Below are positions 26,618-34,077 of a stretch of 64,000 nucleotides of DNA, one piece after another. This DNA comes from Pseudoalteromonas flavipulchra NCIMB 2033 = ATCC BAA-314 (GTDB taxonomy: Bacteria; Pseudomonadota; Gammaproteobacteria; Enterobacterales; Alteromonadaceae). Made by a program: the position numbers and the translations under genes. The notes below the pieces were generated by a model. It saw nothing but the letters and a program-made list of their open reading frames with translations, had not been told where the DNA came from and made no database searches. Positions within the stretch are counted from its first letter, which is position 1. Each line of letters opens with the position of its first letter. The stretch lies in NCBI GenBank assembly GCA_000814665.1, contig JWIH01000006.1, forward strand, positions 1 through 64,000, read 5' to 3'.

Positions 26618-27232
26618 ATGTATACGTTATATTACTTACCAGGTGCTTGCGCGCTAGCAACGCAAGTCATATTAAGAGAACTAAAACAACCCTTCGAACT
26701 GGTTGACAAACGCGGTGTTGATAACTTTTTAGCCATTAACCCAACAGGTAAAATCCCGGTTCTTAACGATGGCGAAAACAGCTTGGTAGAAGGAGCTGCA
26801 ATCTTACTTTATCTACTCAATAAACACGAAAATAGCCTTCTTCCTCGAGCCGATGTTTTTCAAAAGCAACAAGCGATAGAAAACATTCTGTTTGCTAATG
26901 CTACGATGCACCCGGCTTACAATCGTCTGTTTTTTGCCACAGGTGCGATTGCTGACGAGCATGCACGCCAGCCATTTTTAGAAGCGGCAGCGGTTGCCAT
27001 CAACGAATTATGGGGGTTAGTCGAGAAAAAGTTAGCGCAGCAAACATTTTTAGGCGGCGATCAGGTTTCCACTGCGGATATCATGCTGGCTGTATATGCG
27101 CGTTGGGGCGCCTATTTTCCAGTCGACATTGTCATTCCAGAAAAAGTCAGCAAAATGTTAGCTGCAGTTGAGGCAAGGCCCAGCTTTATCGCCTCGATAG
27201 CAGCTGAACAAGCACACAGTACAGACGCATGA
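26618..27232 (+). CDS. Glutathione S-transferase
   Basis: 204 residues with AAGGAAAA before the ATG. The N-terminal thioredoxin-like domain has YYLPGACALATQVILREL, the TGKIPVLNDG cis-proline region and the glutathione-binding VEGAAILLYLL; the C-terminal helical domain has FLGGDQVSTADIMLAVY. Cytosolic. Conjugates glutathione to electrophiles. First gene of a three-gene operon (next gene 7 bases on) with an NTF2-like protein and a tautomerase, suggesting detoxification or catabolism of an electrophilic organic compound. Confidence 0.9.
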   Translation: MYTLYYLPGACALATQVILRELKQPFELVDKRGVDNFLAINPTGKIPVLNDGENSLVEGAAILLYLLNKHENSLLPRADVFQKQQAIENILFANATMHPAYNRLFFATGAIADEHARQPFLEAAAVAINELWGLVEKKLAQQTFLGGDQVSTADIMLAVYARWGAYFPVDIVIPEKVSKMLAAVEARPSFIASIAAEQAHSTDA

Positions 27233-27239
27233 GCTTAAT

Positions 27240-27608
27240 ATGACTAAGCTTATTTTCAAACTACAGGATTTAGACAACGTAACCGCGGTTATTCAACAAT
27301 ATTTTGAAGGGCTACACCAAGGAGATATTAAAAAGTTAGATGCGATTTTCCACGCTGAAGCGGTGCTCAAAGCTCCAGGAATGAGGCGCACCAAATCACA
27401 GTGGCTAGATTTGGTCTCATCTCGACAAACGCCCGAAAGCCAAAGCGCTGATTTTAATTACCGTATTTTGTCGGTGGATGTTGTAAACCATCAAGCAATG
27501 GTCAAGCTGTATTGCCCACTATTTGAACATCACTATATCGACTTTATCGGTTTACTTAAAGAAGATGGACAATGGCGTATCGTCAACAAAATGTATGATG
27601 ATCTGTAG
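27240..27608 (+). CDS. NTF2-like (putative lumazine-binding/SnoaL-type) protein
   Basis: 122 residues of the NTF2-like cone fold: helix VIQQYFEGLHQGDIKKLDAIFH, then FNYRILSVDVVNHQAMVKLYC and a C-terminal DFIGLLKEDGQWRIVNKMY. Family members bind small ligands or act as isomerases/cyclases; PF12893-type proteins often accompany GST or tautomerase genes. The reaction here is unknown. Second gene of the GST operon. Confidence 0.8.
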   Translation: MTKLIFKLQDLDNVTAVIQQYFEGLHQGDIKKLDAIFHAEAVLKAPGMRRTKSQWLDLVSSRQTPESQSADFNYRILSVDVVNHQAMVKLYCPLFEHHYIDFIGLLKEDGQWRIVNKMYDDL

Positions 27609-27618
27609 GAGATAATCA

Positions 27619-27831
27619 ATGCCTATCATCAATATTAAAATCACAAAGGAAGGCGTTACACCTGCTCAGAAGCAAGCCTTAATAAAAGGTGCAACTCAGC
27701 TTATGGTGGATGTCCTTGATAAAGCGCCACAAGTTACTTTTATCATTATAGAAGAAGTTGAAACTGACGACTGGGGAATAGGGTTTGATCAAGTCTCTAT
27801 GTTGAGACAGCAAAACTTAAATCCTAAATAA
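27619..27831 (+). CDS. 4-oxalocrotonate tautomerase-family protein
   Basis: 70 residues. Pro at position 2 (exposed as the catalytic N-terminus after Met removal) begins PIINIKITKEGVTPAQKQAL, the family start. The conserved arginine expected near residue 11 is not evident, so the activity may differ from the classic tautomerase. AGGAG precedes the ATG. Third gene of the GST operon. A weak hairpin with G-U pairs follows near 27842. Confidence 0.85.
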   Translation: MPIINIKITKEGVTPAQKQALIKGATQLMVDVLDKAPQVTFIIIEEVETDDWGIGFDQVSMLRQQNLNPK

Positions 27832-27939
27832 CGCAATAAAAAAGAGGCATCAAATGGTGCTTCTTCACCTGCAAAGACAATTTTCTTGAAAAAGAATCTT
27901 ATAAAATTCAGGTAAATAAAAACTTTTTTAAAAAAGTTT

Positions 27940-27968
27940 CTTGAAAAGTATTTGCCTCGTCCATAGAT
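27940..27968 (+). promoter_or_regulatory. Sigma-32 (RpoH)-type heat-shock promoter
   Basis: CTTGAAA (27940-27946) matches the sigma-32 -35 consensus exactly, and CCATAGAT (27961-27968) the core of the -10 (CCCCATNT) after 14 bases. It lies 120 bases before the ibpA start. Confidence 0.75.
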
Positions 27969-28023
27969 AGTATTGTGAGGACGCCGACAGGGTCCCAACC
28001 TAAACTAAGTAAATGTTTTATAT

Positions 28024-28087
28024 GCTATTTATTGGCTTTAATTGAAGCAATAAATAGCTTAATTATCGCTTTATGAGGATACAAATT
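28024..28087 (+). promoter_or_regulatory. 5' leader hairpins, candidate RNA thermometer
   Basis: GCTATTTATTG (28024-28034) pairs perfectly with CAATAAATAGC (28048-28058), with an inner CTTT/GAAG stem. Immediately after, TATC and GATA flank CTT/GAG so that the GAGGAT ribosome site (28075-28080) can be covered by a small, weak helix with a bulged G, resembling ROSE-type heat-sensing leaders of small heat-shock genes. Confidence 0.5.
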
Positions 28088-28534
28088 ATGCGTACAGTAG
28101 ACCTATCTCCACTTTATCGTTCATTCATCGGTTTTGACCATTTAGCACAGCTAATGGATGCAGCATCACGCAACGAAAAGCAACCAAGCTTTCCACCATA
28201 TAACATTGAAGCCACCGGTGAAGACAAGTACCAAATTACCATGGCTGTTGCCGGATTTACCGAGCAAGAGCTTAGCCTTGAGTCAGAAAACAATACTCTG
28301 ACAGTCAAAGGCGAAAAGCAAAACAAAGAAGACAAAGCTGAGCGCAAATTTATTCATCAAGGCATCGCAGAGCGTAACTTTGAGCGTAAATTCCAACTTG
28401 GCGATCACGTCAAGGTGATTGGCGCAGGACTTGAAAACGGCCTGTTAGTCATTGACCTTGAGCGCGAGATTCCAGAAGCACTCAAGCCAAGAAAGATTGA
28501 AATTGGCAAAGGCAATCTCATCGAAAATAAATAA
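28088..28534 (+). CDS. ibpA: Small heat-shock protein, IbpA-type
   Basis: 148 residues from ATG 28088, chosen because GAGGAT sits seven bases upstream; an in-frame ATG at 28073 lies upstream of that site. N-terminus LSPLYRSFIGFDHLAQLMD is typical of IbpA/B. The alpha-crystallin domain (about 35-125) includes PPYNIEATGEDKYQITMAVAGF and the late LENGLLVIDLERE; the family's C-terminal I-x-I is IEIG. It is a cytosolic holdase for aggregating proteins. Its promoter and leader carry heat-shock signals. Confidence 0.95.
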   Translation: MRTVDLSPLYRSFIGFDHLAQLMDAASRNEKQPSFPPYNIEATGEDKYQITMAVAGFTEQELSLESENNTLTVKGEKQNKEDKAERKFIHQGIAERNFERKFQLGDHVKVIGAGLENGLLVIDLEREIPEALKPRKIEIGKGNLIENK

Positions 28535-28580
28535 TCGATTGAGGTCACTTCCCCCTGTTTTTACATGATGTCACGTTTCC

Positions 28581-28605
28581 AAGTCGCCCTCGGGCGACTT
28601 TTTTG
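28581..28605 (+). terminator. Rho-independent terminator after ibpA
   Basis: AAGTCGCCC pairs with GGGCGACTT, followed by TTTTTG. The stretch 28606-28872 after it holds no gene I can support. Confidence 0.85.
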
Positions 28606-28872
28606 TTTTGAGTAGCTAGTTTACCCATTTTATAGCGTCGAGTAGGTTTTAAGCTAGCAGCGTTAAACTCAGTTCCAATCGCCAGCTCAATTCGCCTTGC
28701 CTACAAAGTGTAGGCACCCTAGTGCGAGCAGAAAGCTTAGTTATCTCCAAAGCGTTCTGAACGGCAAACTGGTATCTATAGATAATTTGGGGTCGCTCTC
28801 ATAGGCGTTCATCTCAAGACATCCAACATACAATTCATAATAAAACACCGATAACAACAGTTAAGCCAACAT

Positions 28873-29316
28873 CTATGGTTCTCTTGCCAAGTTAGCAGTC
28901 ATGATCACCGCAATATTGTTAAATACTTCTACTTGTTCGTGAGATAGGTCAGTACACATTTTTTGTATCAACCCAGCCTCTATGACAAGCATTCGTTTCA
29001 ATATCGCTTTGCCATCCTCTGTTAAACCTAAAAAATGGCTTCGAGTATCATTTGGATTTTTTGTTTTTTCTATTAACCCCTTCTTTGACATCTCTTTAAT
29101 CAATCTCGCTAATTGGCTTTTATCTCTATCCATTAGTTCTGACATCAGAGCAGCTGTACAGTTTTCTGTTCTATTAATTAGATGAAGCGACTGAATTTCC
29201 ATCGGTACCATATCAATCCCCTGCTCTCTAACTGCTTTTAAAACTAGAGATTTAAACTTAAAGGTTAATGCTAAAAAGCTATCTGGAAGTTCTCTGTTCA
29301 AAATCCACTCCTTCAT
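28873..29316 (-). CDS. MarR-family regulator
   Basis: 147 residues. Winged helix in the middle: CTAALMSELMDRDKSQLARLIKEM with wing KTKNPNDTRSHFLGLTEDG. These dimeric repressors typically respond to phenolic or oxidising compounds. It is divergent from the DUF2798/cupin pair, and two matching palindromes lie in the gap, one overlapping its own ribosome site, so it probably represses both itself and the pair. Confidence 0.9.
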   Translation of the reverse strand: MKEWILNRELPDSFLALTFKFKSLVLKAVREQGIDMVPMEIQSLHLINRTENCTAALMSELMDRDKSQLARLIKEMSKKGLIEKTKNPNDTRSHFLGLTEDGKAILKRMLVIEAGLIQKMCTDLSHEQVEVFNNIAVIMTANLAREP

Positions 29317-29318
29317 TG

Positions 29319-29333
29319 GTTGACATTATCAAC
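29319..29333. promoter_or_regulatory. Candidate MarR operator 1
   Basis: GTTGACATTATCAAC, an inverted repeat (GTTGA...TCAAC), directly upstream of the marR-like start and therefore over its ribosome site. Confidence 0.65.
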
Positions 29334-29361
29334 AATAGCACCTAACCTTTACAGCATCAAT

Positions 29362-29378
29362 AGTTGATAATATCAACT
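29362..29378. promoter_or_regulatory. Candidate MarR operator 2
   Basis: AGTTGATAATATCAACT is palindromic except at its centre and repeats the half-sites of operator 1. It lies 17 bases before the DUF2798 start. A looser copy (TTGA-N6-TCAA) occurs near 30315, after the cupin gene. Confidence 0.7.
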
Positions 29379-29395
29379 TTAGTGGAGAGGCGATT

Positions 29396-29839
29396 ATGAA
29401 TTTAGTTAAAAAGGTACTTGTTGCGGCCCCTATGGTAATCGCATTGGTGGGTATATTAACTTTCGTGATGACCTATCAAAATATAGGGTTTACCAACCGG
29501 TTTGTTGAGCAATGGCTGACCTCTACTTTATTGTCTGCCACAACTATTGCTCCAATTGGCTTTGTCATGGTTATGGTAATCTCAAAGGTTGCTGAATCAC
29601 TGATGCCAAACACAGCAAAGATCATTAAAAATACTGTGATTGGTATATCAATGGCCATTATCATGGAAGGAATTATGGCCGCGGTTACAACTATTAATAA
29701 TGTCCCTTACAGATCCATGAGTGAATTTATCAACACTTGGTTTCATGCATTTACCATCGCGCTGCCTGTCGGGTTGTTAATTTCAGTTTTTATGACATTG
29801 ACTGTGAAGCCTCGCCTTGAACGATTTATGGCTAGCTGA
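29396..29839 (+). CDS. DUF2798 membrane protein
   Basis: 147 residues with GGAGAGG before the ATG. Four hydrophobic helices in two repeats (about 12-30, 43-65, 77-97 and 115-137), with TIAPIGFVMVMVISKVAESLMP and FHAFTIALPVGLLISVFM, typical of DUF2798 inner-membrane proteins of unknown function. It is controlled by a MarR-type regulator and followed by a cupin gene 14 bases on. Confidence 0.8.
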   Translation: MNLVKKVLVAAPMVIALVGILTFVMTYQNIGFTNRFVEQWLTSTLLSATTIAPIGFVMVMVISKVAESLMPNTAKIIKNTVIGISMAIIMEGIMAAVTTINNVPYRSMSEFINTWFHAFTIALPVGLLISVFMTLTVKPRLERFMAS

Positions 29840-29853
29840 AAAAGAAGCTTGTT

Positions 29854-30291
29854 ATGAGATACAAATACATTAAAGCTAATAGCGCAGAAACTCATCGTCT
29901 TGTTGGTGGAGAAATAACATCACTACTTGTTACGGGAGAAGATACCAACAATAGAGTCTCAATATTTGATAGCCTGATACCACAAGGCAATGCCGCACCT
30001 TGGCACTACCATGAAATAGATGATGAAATTTTCTATATCATCCACGGCTCTATAGAATTTGGTGTTGAAAATGAGGTTATTACTGCAGGTAAAGGTGACT
30101 TACTTGTGGCTGGTCCTAATGTTAAGAGGCGCTTTAAAGCGTTGACCGATAGCCATTTACTTGTCATAAATTTACCTTCAGGACCGTCGGAAAGTTTTAT
30201 TCGAGATATCGCAAGGTTGTCAGATGGAACAGCTTTGAGTAAACAAGACAGACTTAAGTTTGCCAAAAAGTACAAAATTCATTTTTGTTAG
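29854..30291 (+). CDS. Cupin-domain protein
   Basis: 145 residues. The cupin core is clear: PWHYHEIDDEIFYIIHGSIEF holds the metal-binding His-x-His...Glu set of motif 1, and ITAGKGDLLVAGPNVKRRFKA is motif 2 without the second histidine (replaced by the LLVA-P stretch). A dioxygenase-, isomerase- or binding-type role is possible. It forms an operon with the DUF2798 gene under the MarR-type regulator. Confidence 0.8.
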   Translation: MRYKYIKANSAETHRLVGGEITSLLVTGEDTNNRVSIFDSLIPQGNAAPWHYHEIDDEIFYIIHGSIEFGVENEVITAGKGDLLVAGPNVKRRFKALTDSHLLVINLPSGPSESFIRDIARLSDGTALSKQDRLKFAKKYKIHFC

Positions 30292-30385
30292 CTTGCGCTG
30301 CCACAGCTAATGATTGAAAAATATCAACTTTAAGTGCTATCCACAGAGTTACATTTAACACCTTACAAAAATCAATACACTCAAA

Positions 30386-30417
30386 ACAAAAAAAGCTTGG
30401 CTATCAAGCCAAGCTTT
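30386..30417 (-). terminator. Terminator reading from the EF-hand side
   Basis: AAAGCTTGGC and GCCAAGCTTT form a perfect 10-bp stem over TATCAA; on the minus strand it is followed by a T-rich run (complement of the A-run at 30386-30394). It lies about 300 bases beyond the last EF-hand gene. The region 30418-30720 between holds no gene I can support; a plus-strand ORF across the hairpin (30334-30537) is judged spurious. Confidence 0.6.
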
Positions 30418-30720
30418 GGGTGCGGTGCGAATAACCGCCTTACTCTTACCGACTATGATCCTTCACTTTACTTCCCTAATGACATCCAAACTCTCTATTT
30501 GGAGCTCAAAGATTCTGATAGCGATGCCTCGCTGTAAGTATTCCTTTATACCAGTTTGTTTAAACTTGCCCGAAAGAGGGCGCTTAGTTGAACAAATCAG
30601 TAATGTTGCCTGTTACTCAACAACAATCATAATCTTTGAACTCTATTCCCTGCTCCCTGACATCAGTTCCTTTTCCCCTATCACTCCTTTGCGCAGGTAA
30701 ATTTACTTCTCCAGCTCTAA

Positions 30721-30945
30721 TTAGCCTTTAAAGTTTGCAAATTCTGTTTCGCTTAGCTCGCCATTTGCATCAACGTCTAGCGCTTTAAATTGCTCTGCAA
30801 GTGCAGTATGCGCTTGTGCTTCACTCATGCTGATTGTGCCGCTTTGATCTGTATCTAGCGCAGTGAAGTCTTCACCCGCCATTGCATTAACAGAAGCGAA
30901 AGATAAACCTGTGATTGATAGTGCAATTAGTACGTTTTTCATCAT
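30721..30945 (-). CDS. Small secreted EF-hand protein, copy 1
   Basis: 74 residues: signal peptide (to NAMA), then two complete 12-residue EF-hand loops, DTDQSGTISMSE and DVDANGELSETE, joined by a helix. Each loop has Asp, Asp, Ser/Asn, Gly and a final Glu at the calcium-binding positions, so it should bind two calcium ions in the periplasm or outside. Two adjacent ATG codons are possible starts; GAGG precedes them. It differs from copies 2 and 3 at only two to four residues. Last gene of the array in transcription order. Confidence 0.9.
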   Translation of the reverse strand: MMKNVLIALSITGLSFASVNAMAGEDFTALDTDQSGTISMSEAQAHTALAEQFKALDVDANGELSETEFANFKG

Positions 30946-30999
30946 TTATTCCTCAAAAATTTAAATACTGTTCGTTTCGTGAAATTGGAGGGCTATTAC

Positions 31000-31224
31000 T
31001 TAGCCTTTAAAATTTGCGAATTCTGTTTCGCTTAGCTCGCCATTAGCATCAACGTCTAATTCTTTAAATTGCTCTGCAAGTGCAGTGTGCGCTTGTGCTT
31101 CACTCATACTGATTGTGCCGCTTTGATCTGTATCTAGCGCAGCGAAGTCTTCACCCGCCATTGCATTAACAGAAGCGAAAGATAAACCTGTGATTGATAG
31201 TGCAATTAGTACGTTTTTCATCAT
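31000..31224 (-). CDS. Small secreted EF-hand protein, copy 2
   Basis: 74 residues, identical to copy 1 except Thr to Ala just after the signal peptide and Ala to Glu between the loops. Both EF loops are intact. The start lies 279 bases from that of copy 1, and the intergenic sequence is also repeated, so this is a recent tandem duplication. Confidence 0.9.
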   Translation of the reverse strand: MMKNVLIALSITGLSFASVNAMAGEDFAALDTDQSGTISMSEAQAHTALAEQFKELDVDANGELSETEFANFKG

Positions 31225-31279
31225 TTATTCCTCAAAAGTTTTAAACTCTGTTCGTTTTATGAAATTGGAGGGCTATTAC

Positions 31280-31504
31280 TTAGCCTTTAAAATTTGCGAA
31301 TTCTGTTTCGCTTAGCTCGCCATTTGCATCAGCGTCTAATTCTTTAAATTGCTCTGCTAGTGCCGTGTGTGCTTGTGCTTCGCTCATGCTGATTGTGCCG
31401 CTTTGATCTGTGTCTAGCGCCGCAAAGTCTTCACCCGCCATTGCATTAACAGACGCGAAAGATAAACCTGTGATTGATAGTACAATTAGTACGTTTTTCA
31501 TCAT
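31280..31504 (-). CDS. Small secreted EF-hand protein, copy 3
   Basis: 74 residues, matching copy 2 except Ala to Val in the signal peptide and Val to Ala in the second loop (DADANGELSETE). Both loops keep all calcium ligands. The start lies 280 bases from copy 2. Confidence 0.9.
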   Translation of the reverse strand: MMKNVLIVLSITGLSFASVNAMAGEDFAALDTDQSGTISMSEAQAHTALAEQFKELDADANGELSETEFANFKG

Positions 31505-31558
31505 TTATTCCTCAAAAATTTAAATACTGTTCGTTTCATGAAATTAGAGGGCTATTAC

Positions 31559-31783
31559 TTAGCCTTTAAAATTTGCGAATTCTGATTCACTTAACTCGCC
31601 GTCAGCGTTACCGTCTAGCTGAGTGAATTGCTCAACAAGATTTGGATTTACTTTCGCTTCGCTCATGCTAATTGTGCCACTACCATCGGCATCGTATTTG
31701 GCAAAGTCGTCACCAGCCATTGCATTAACCGACGCCATTGACAGGCCAGCAAGGGATACTGCTACTAGTAGATTTTTCATCAT
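31559..31783 (-). CDS. Small secreted EF-hand protein, copy 4 (diverged)
   Basis: 74 residues (73 if the second ATG, better spaced from AGGAG, is used). Signal peptide, then loops DADGSGTISMSE and DGNADGELSESE. It shares the frame and the FANFKG end with copies 1-3 but is clearly older. Spacing to copy 3 is 279 bases. Confidence 0.9.
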   Translation of the reverse strand: MMKNLLVAVSLAGLSMASVNAMAGDDFAKYDADGSGTISMSEAKVNPNLVEQFTQLDGNADGELSESEFANFKG

Positions 31784-31845
31784 ATTCTCCTTAAAGTTCA
31801 GTCTTGACGGAGAGTCCGAAGACTCACCGATATCGAACTTTTAAA

Positions 31846-32067
31846 TTAGCCTTCAAAGTGCTCGTACTCTGACTCGCTCAGCTCGCCGTTACCGTCAACA
31901 TCCAGTGTCTTGAATTGCTCAGCTAACTTAGGATTAACCTGTGCTTCAGCCATGCTGATTGTGCCGCTGCCATCAGTGTCGTACTTTTCGAAGTCGTCCA
32001 TCGCCATTGCCGATGCTGAAACCAATGTCATACTTGTGATTGATAGTACTGCTAATAAATTTTTCAT
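31846..32067 (-). CDS. Small secreted EF-hand protein, copy 5
   Basis: 73 residues from ATG 32067, which has AAGGAGAAG upstream; a longer reading frame to 32130 would overlap the previous gene. Signal peptide to AMAM, loops DTDGSGTISMAE and DVDGNGELSESE, ending FEG. It has the ancestral layout of the array. Confidence 0.9.
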   Translation of the reverse strand: MKNLLAVLSITSMTLVSASAMAMDDFEKYDTDGSGTISMAEAQVNPKLAEQFKTLDVDGNGELSESEYEHFEG

Positions 32068-32110
32068 GATCTTCTCCTTAACGATTAAAGTGATGTGATA
32101 ACTCGGCAAA

Positions 32111-32332
32111 TTACCCTTCGTAGTTATCAAATTCTGCTTGGCTTAGTTGACCATCTTGGTCTGCGTCTAGCTCGTTAAATTGAGCAAGAAGGCCTTCATC
32201 TGCTTTTGCTTCTTCAATAGAGATGTAACCGTCACCATTCATGTCTAGTTTGTCGAAATCAGTGTTTGCATGTGCACCTACTGATGCCAAAGTCATTACT
32301 GCTGCTGATACTGCGATTGCTAGATTTTTCAT
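32111..32332 (-). CDS. Small secreted EF-hand protein, copy 6 (promoter-proximal, most diverged)
   Basis: 73 residues: signal peptide (to AHA), loops DMNGDGYISIEE and DADQDGQLSQAE, ending NYEG. It is first in the array in transcription order and lies divergent from glrK. Copies 4, 5 and 6 form the older part; 1-3 are recent. A sigma-54-like promoter lies upstream. Confidence 0.9.
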   Translation of the reverse strand: MKNLAIAVSAAVMTLASVGAHANTDFDKLDMNGDGYISIEEAKADEGLLAQFNELDADQDGQLSQAEFDNYEG

Positions 32333-32448
32333 CGTGCTTTCCTCATAAGATTAAAAACTAAATTCTGTGTTAAACGTTTTGCTATTAAAGCTAAAAACTG
32401 ATTTTGCATTTGTTGTTGCGTTTCGTTTTTCGCTTTCGAGATAACTAT

Positions 32449-32464
32449 TCCAACTTTGATGCCA
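32449..32464 (-). promoter_or_regulatory. Sigma-54-like promoter for EF-hand array
   Basis: On the minus strand TGGCATCAAAGTTGGA matches the -24/-12 pattern TGGCACR-N4-TTGCW at nine of the eleven strongest positions with the correct spacing; the -12 GC is GG here. It sits about 105 bases upstream of the first EF-hand gene, next to glrK/glrR, whose product is a sigma-54 activator. Confidence 0.4.
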
Positions 32465-32535
32465 AAATTGAAAAAACACCATTTATCAACAAGTTAAGGG
32501 AAATCACTTAAAAAGATTAAGGTTGGATTAAGGCA

Positions 32536-32559
32536 AGCTGTTGCTAAATGGCAACAGCT
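32536..32559. repeat. Perfect 9-bp hairpin in the glrK upstream region
   Basis: AGCTGTTGC (32536-32544) pairs with GCAACAGCT (32551-32559) over TAAATG. On the plus strand A's follow rather than T's, so it is more likely an operator or leader hairpin than a terminator. No other gene is seen in 32333-32706. Confidence 0.55.
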
Positions 32560-32706
32560 AAAAAAGCGAAAAATAAAAAGTCTTTATTTTTCTTAATGTT
32601 AGATTGTCGCAGCTTTGCAACAGGTAAATTTTTGGAGAGAAAATTTTGCAAATCTCGCAACGCCATTTGATTGAAATTTGTGCACCCTTATAAAGGATTT
32701 AGCATC

Positions 32707-34077
32707 GTGAAAAAAATTTTTTCTCAGTCATTACAAAAACAGGCACTTATTGCCATGTTTATTGGTGTGCTTCCAATACTCACACTGACTTTGTGGTACG
32801 CCCAGGCACTGTCCAAAAACCAACAAAAAACCCAGGACATTTATAATAAAAATCAAAAACTTATCCTTGAATACAATTTTGTAAAAGCGGATATCAGTGC
32901 GCTTGAAAAAGCACTGCAAAATAATCAGCTGTTGCAAAGTGAAACACTGCAAGAAAGCATCGAGCAGAAGTGGCAAAACACCAAAAAACGCATTCAATTA
33001 TTAAAAATAAACCTACCCGATTCGCTGTTTGTTGCTAAATGGCGACAATTCGCTCCCGATGAGATCAATGCCACTTCAAAAGCTGAAGAGTTCCAACAAT
33101 TGGTTAAGGTGCTTAATCAATTCGAGGAAAGCTTTCAGCAAACACTTAATAAGCGCTTATCTGATCAAGAAGCTCATTTCGTGCAACTGCAAACATGGTT
33201 TATGTTCGGTCTCGTTATCTTGCTACCCACCCTTATCGTGATCAGCATCTTTTTGATCAACCGGATTTGTCAGCAGCTTAATCAGGTAGAATCTGCGGTA
33301 TCTGAAGTAGGTAAAGGTAATTTTGATAAGTCGGTAGAACTCTCTGGCAGCCATGAATTGCAGCAGTTGGGTGACAGGTTAAATTGGCTACGGCTCGAAC
33401 TTAAGCGTATTCAACAACAAAAAGAAACCTTCTTGCGCCATGTTACTCATGAACTTAAAACCCCTTTGGCATCGCTAAACGAAGGAAGCAGCTTATTAAA
33501 TAGTGGATTGCTTGGAGATGTTAACCCAAAACAACAACGTATTCTCATCATTATGGAAAACTCTGTTGCAAAGCTTGGATCATTGATCGATGATTTGCTC
33601 AGCTATAGCGCGGCCAGTCACCCTGATAGCCTACATCACGACGCCGAAATGAATCTTATCCAAGAAGAAGTCTCAAAACATCTTAGCGATAAGCTAGGAA
33701 AGACTGATGTGATAGTGAACTGGCAAAATCATGATGACCTAAAAGTACCTTATCTTCCGTGCAAATTAGTGTTAACTCAGTTAGTGAGCAATGCCATTGA
33801 TCACGCTAAAAGCAATGTCACTATTTCAATTGAAGAACAAAATGGCGAAGTATTGTTGATAGTCCGTGACGACGGTGATGGCATCGACATCAATGAAGCC
33901 GATTCATTATTCCAGCCATTTGTTCGTGGTGAAAAAAATAAAAATAATAATGGCAGTGGCTTAGGTTTAGCCATTGTCTCTGAGTGTGTGAAGCAATTAA
34001 AAGGCTATGTGAAATGGCTATCAGTAGAATCTGGCGCCAGTATTCAAGTCGCCTTTCCAAAAAGGGATCCAAAATGA
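32707..34077 (+). CDS. glrK: Sensor histidine kinase GlrK/QseE-type
   Basis: 456 residues from GTG 32707, with AAAGGA upstream; earlier in-frame TTG 32671 lacks one. Two transmembrane helices (about 15-35 and 170-192) bracket a helical periplasmic domain; HAMP follows. The dimerisation helix carries the phospho-acceptor in FLRHVTHELKTPLASL; the ATPase has N-box QLVSNAIDHAK and G-boxes DDGDGI and GSGLGLAIV. GlrK phosphorylates GlrR in response to envelope signals. First gene of the glrK-lipoprotein-glrR operon (4-base overlaps). Confidence 0.9.
   Translation: MKKIFSQSLQKQALIAMFIGVLPILTLTLWYAQALSKNQQKTQDIYNKNQKLILEYNFVKADISALEKALQNNQLLQSETLQESIEQKWQNTKKRIQLLKINLPDSLFVAKWRQFAPDEINATSKAEEFQQLVKVLNQFEESFQQTLNKRLSDQEAHFVQLQTWFMFGLVILLPTLIVISIFLINRICQQLNQVESAVSEVGKGNFDKSVELSGSHELQQLGDRLNWLRLELKRIQQQKETFLRHVTHELKTPLASLNEGSSLLNSGLLGDVNPKQQRILIIMENSVAKLGSLIDDLLSYSAASHPDSLHHDAEMNLIQEEVSKHLSDKLGKTDVIVNWQNHDDLKVPYLPCKLVLTQLVSNAIDHAKSNVTISIEEQNGEVLLIVRDDGDGIDINEADSLFQPFVRGEKNKNNNGSGLGLAIVSECVKQLKGYVKWLSVESGASIQVAFPKRDPK

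Larger units (their letters stand above)
30721..31783 (-). repeat. Tandem repeat of about 279-bp EF-hand gene units
   Basis: Gene starts at 30945, 31224, 31504 and 31783 are spaced 279, 280 and 279 bases. The three leftmost units are nearly identical in both gene and spacer (shared TTATTCCTCAAAA and GAAATTGGAGGGCTATTACT), showing recent unequal duplication or gene conversion. Confidence 0.9.

Noticed and set aside
30334..30537. 67-residue plus-strand frame across the EF-hand terminator
   Set aside because: It contains the hairpin and A-run, has no ribosome site, and the terminator explanation is simpler.
32333..32706. GlrR binding sites of TGTC-N10-GACA type
   Set aside because: Searched by eye on both strands and not found.
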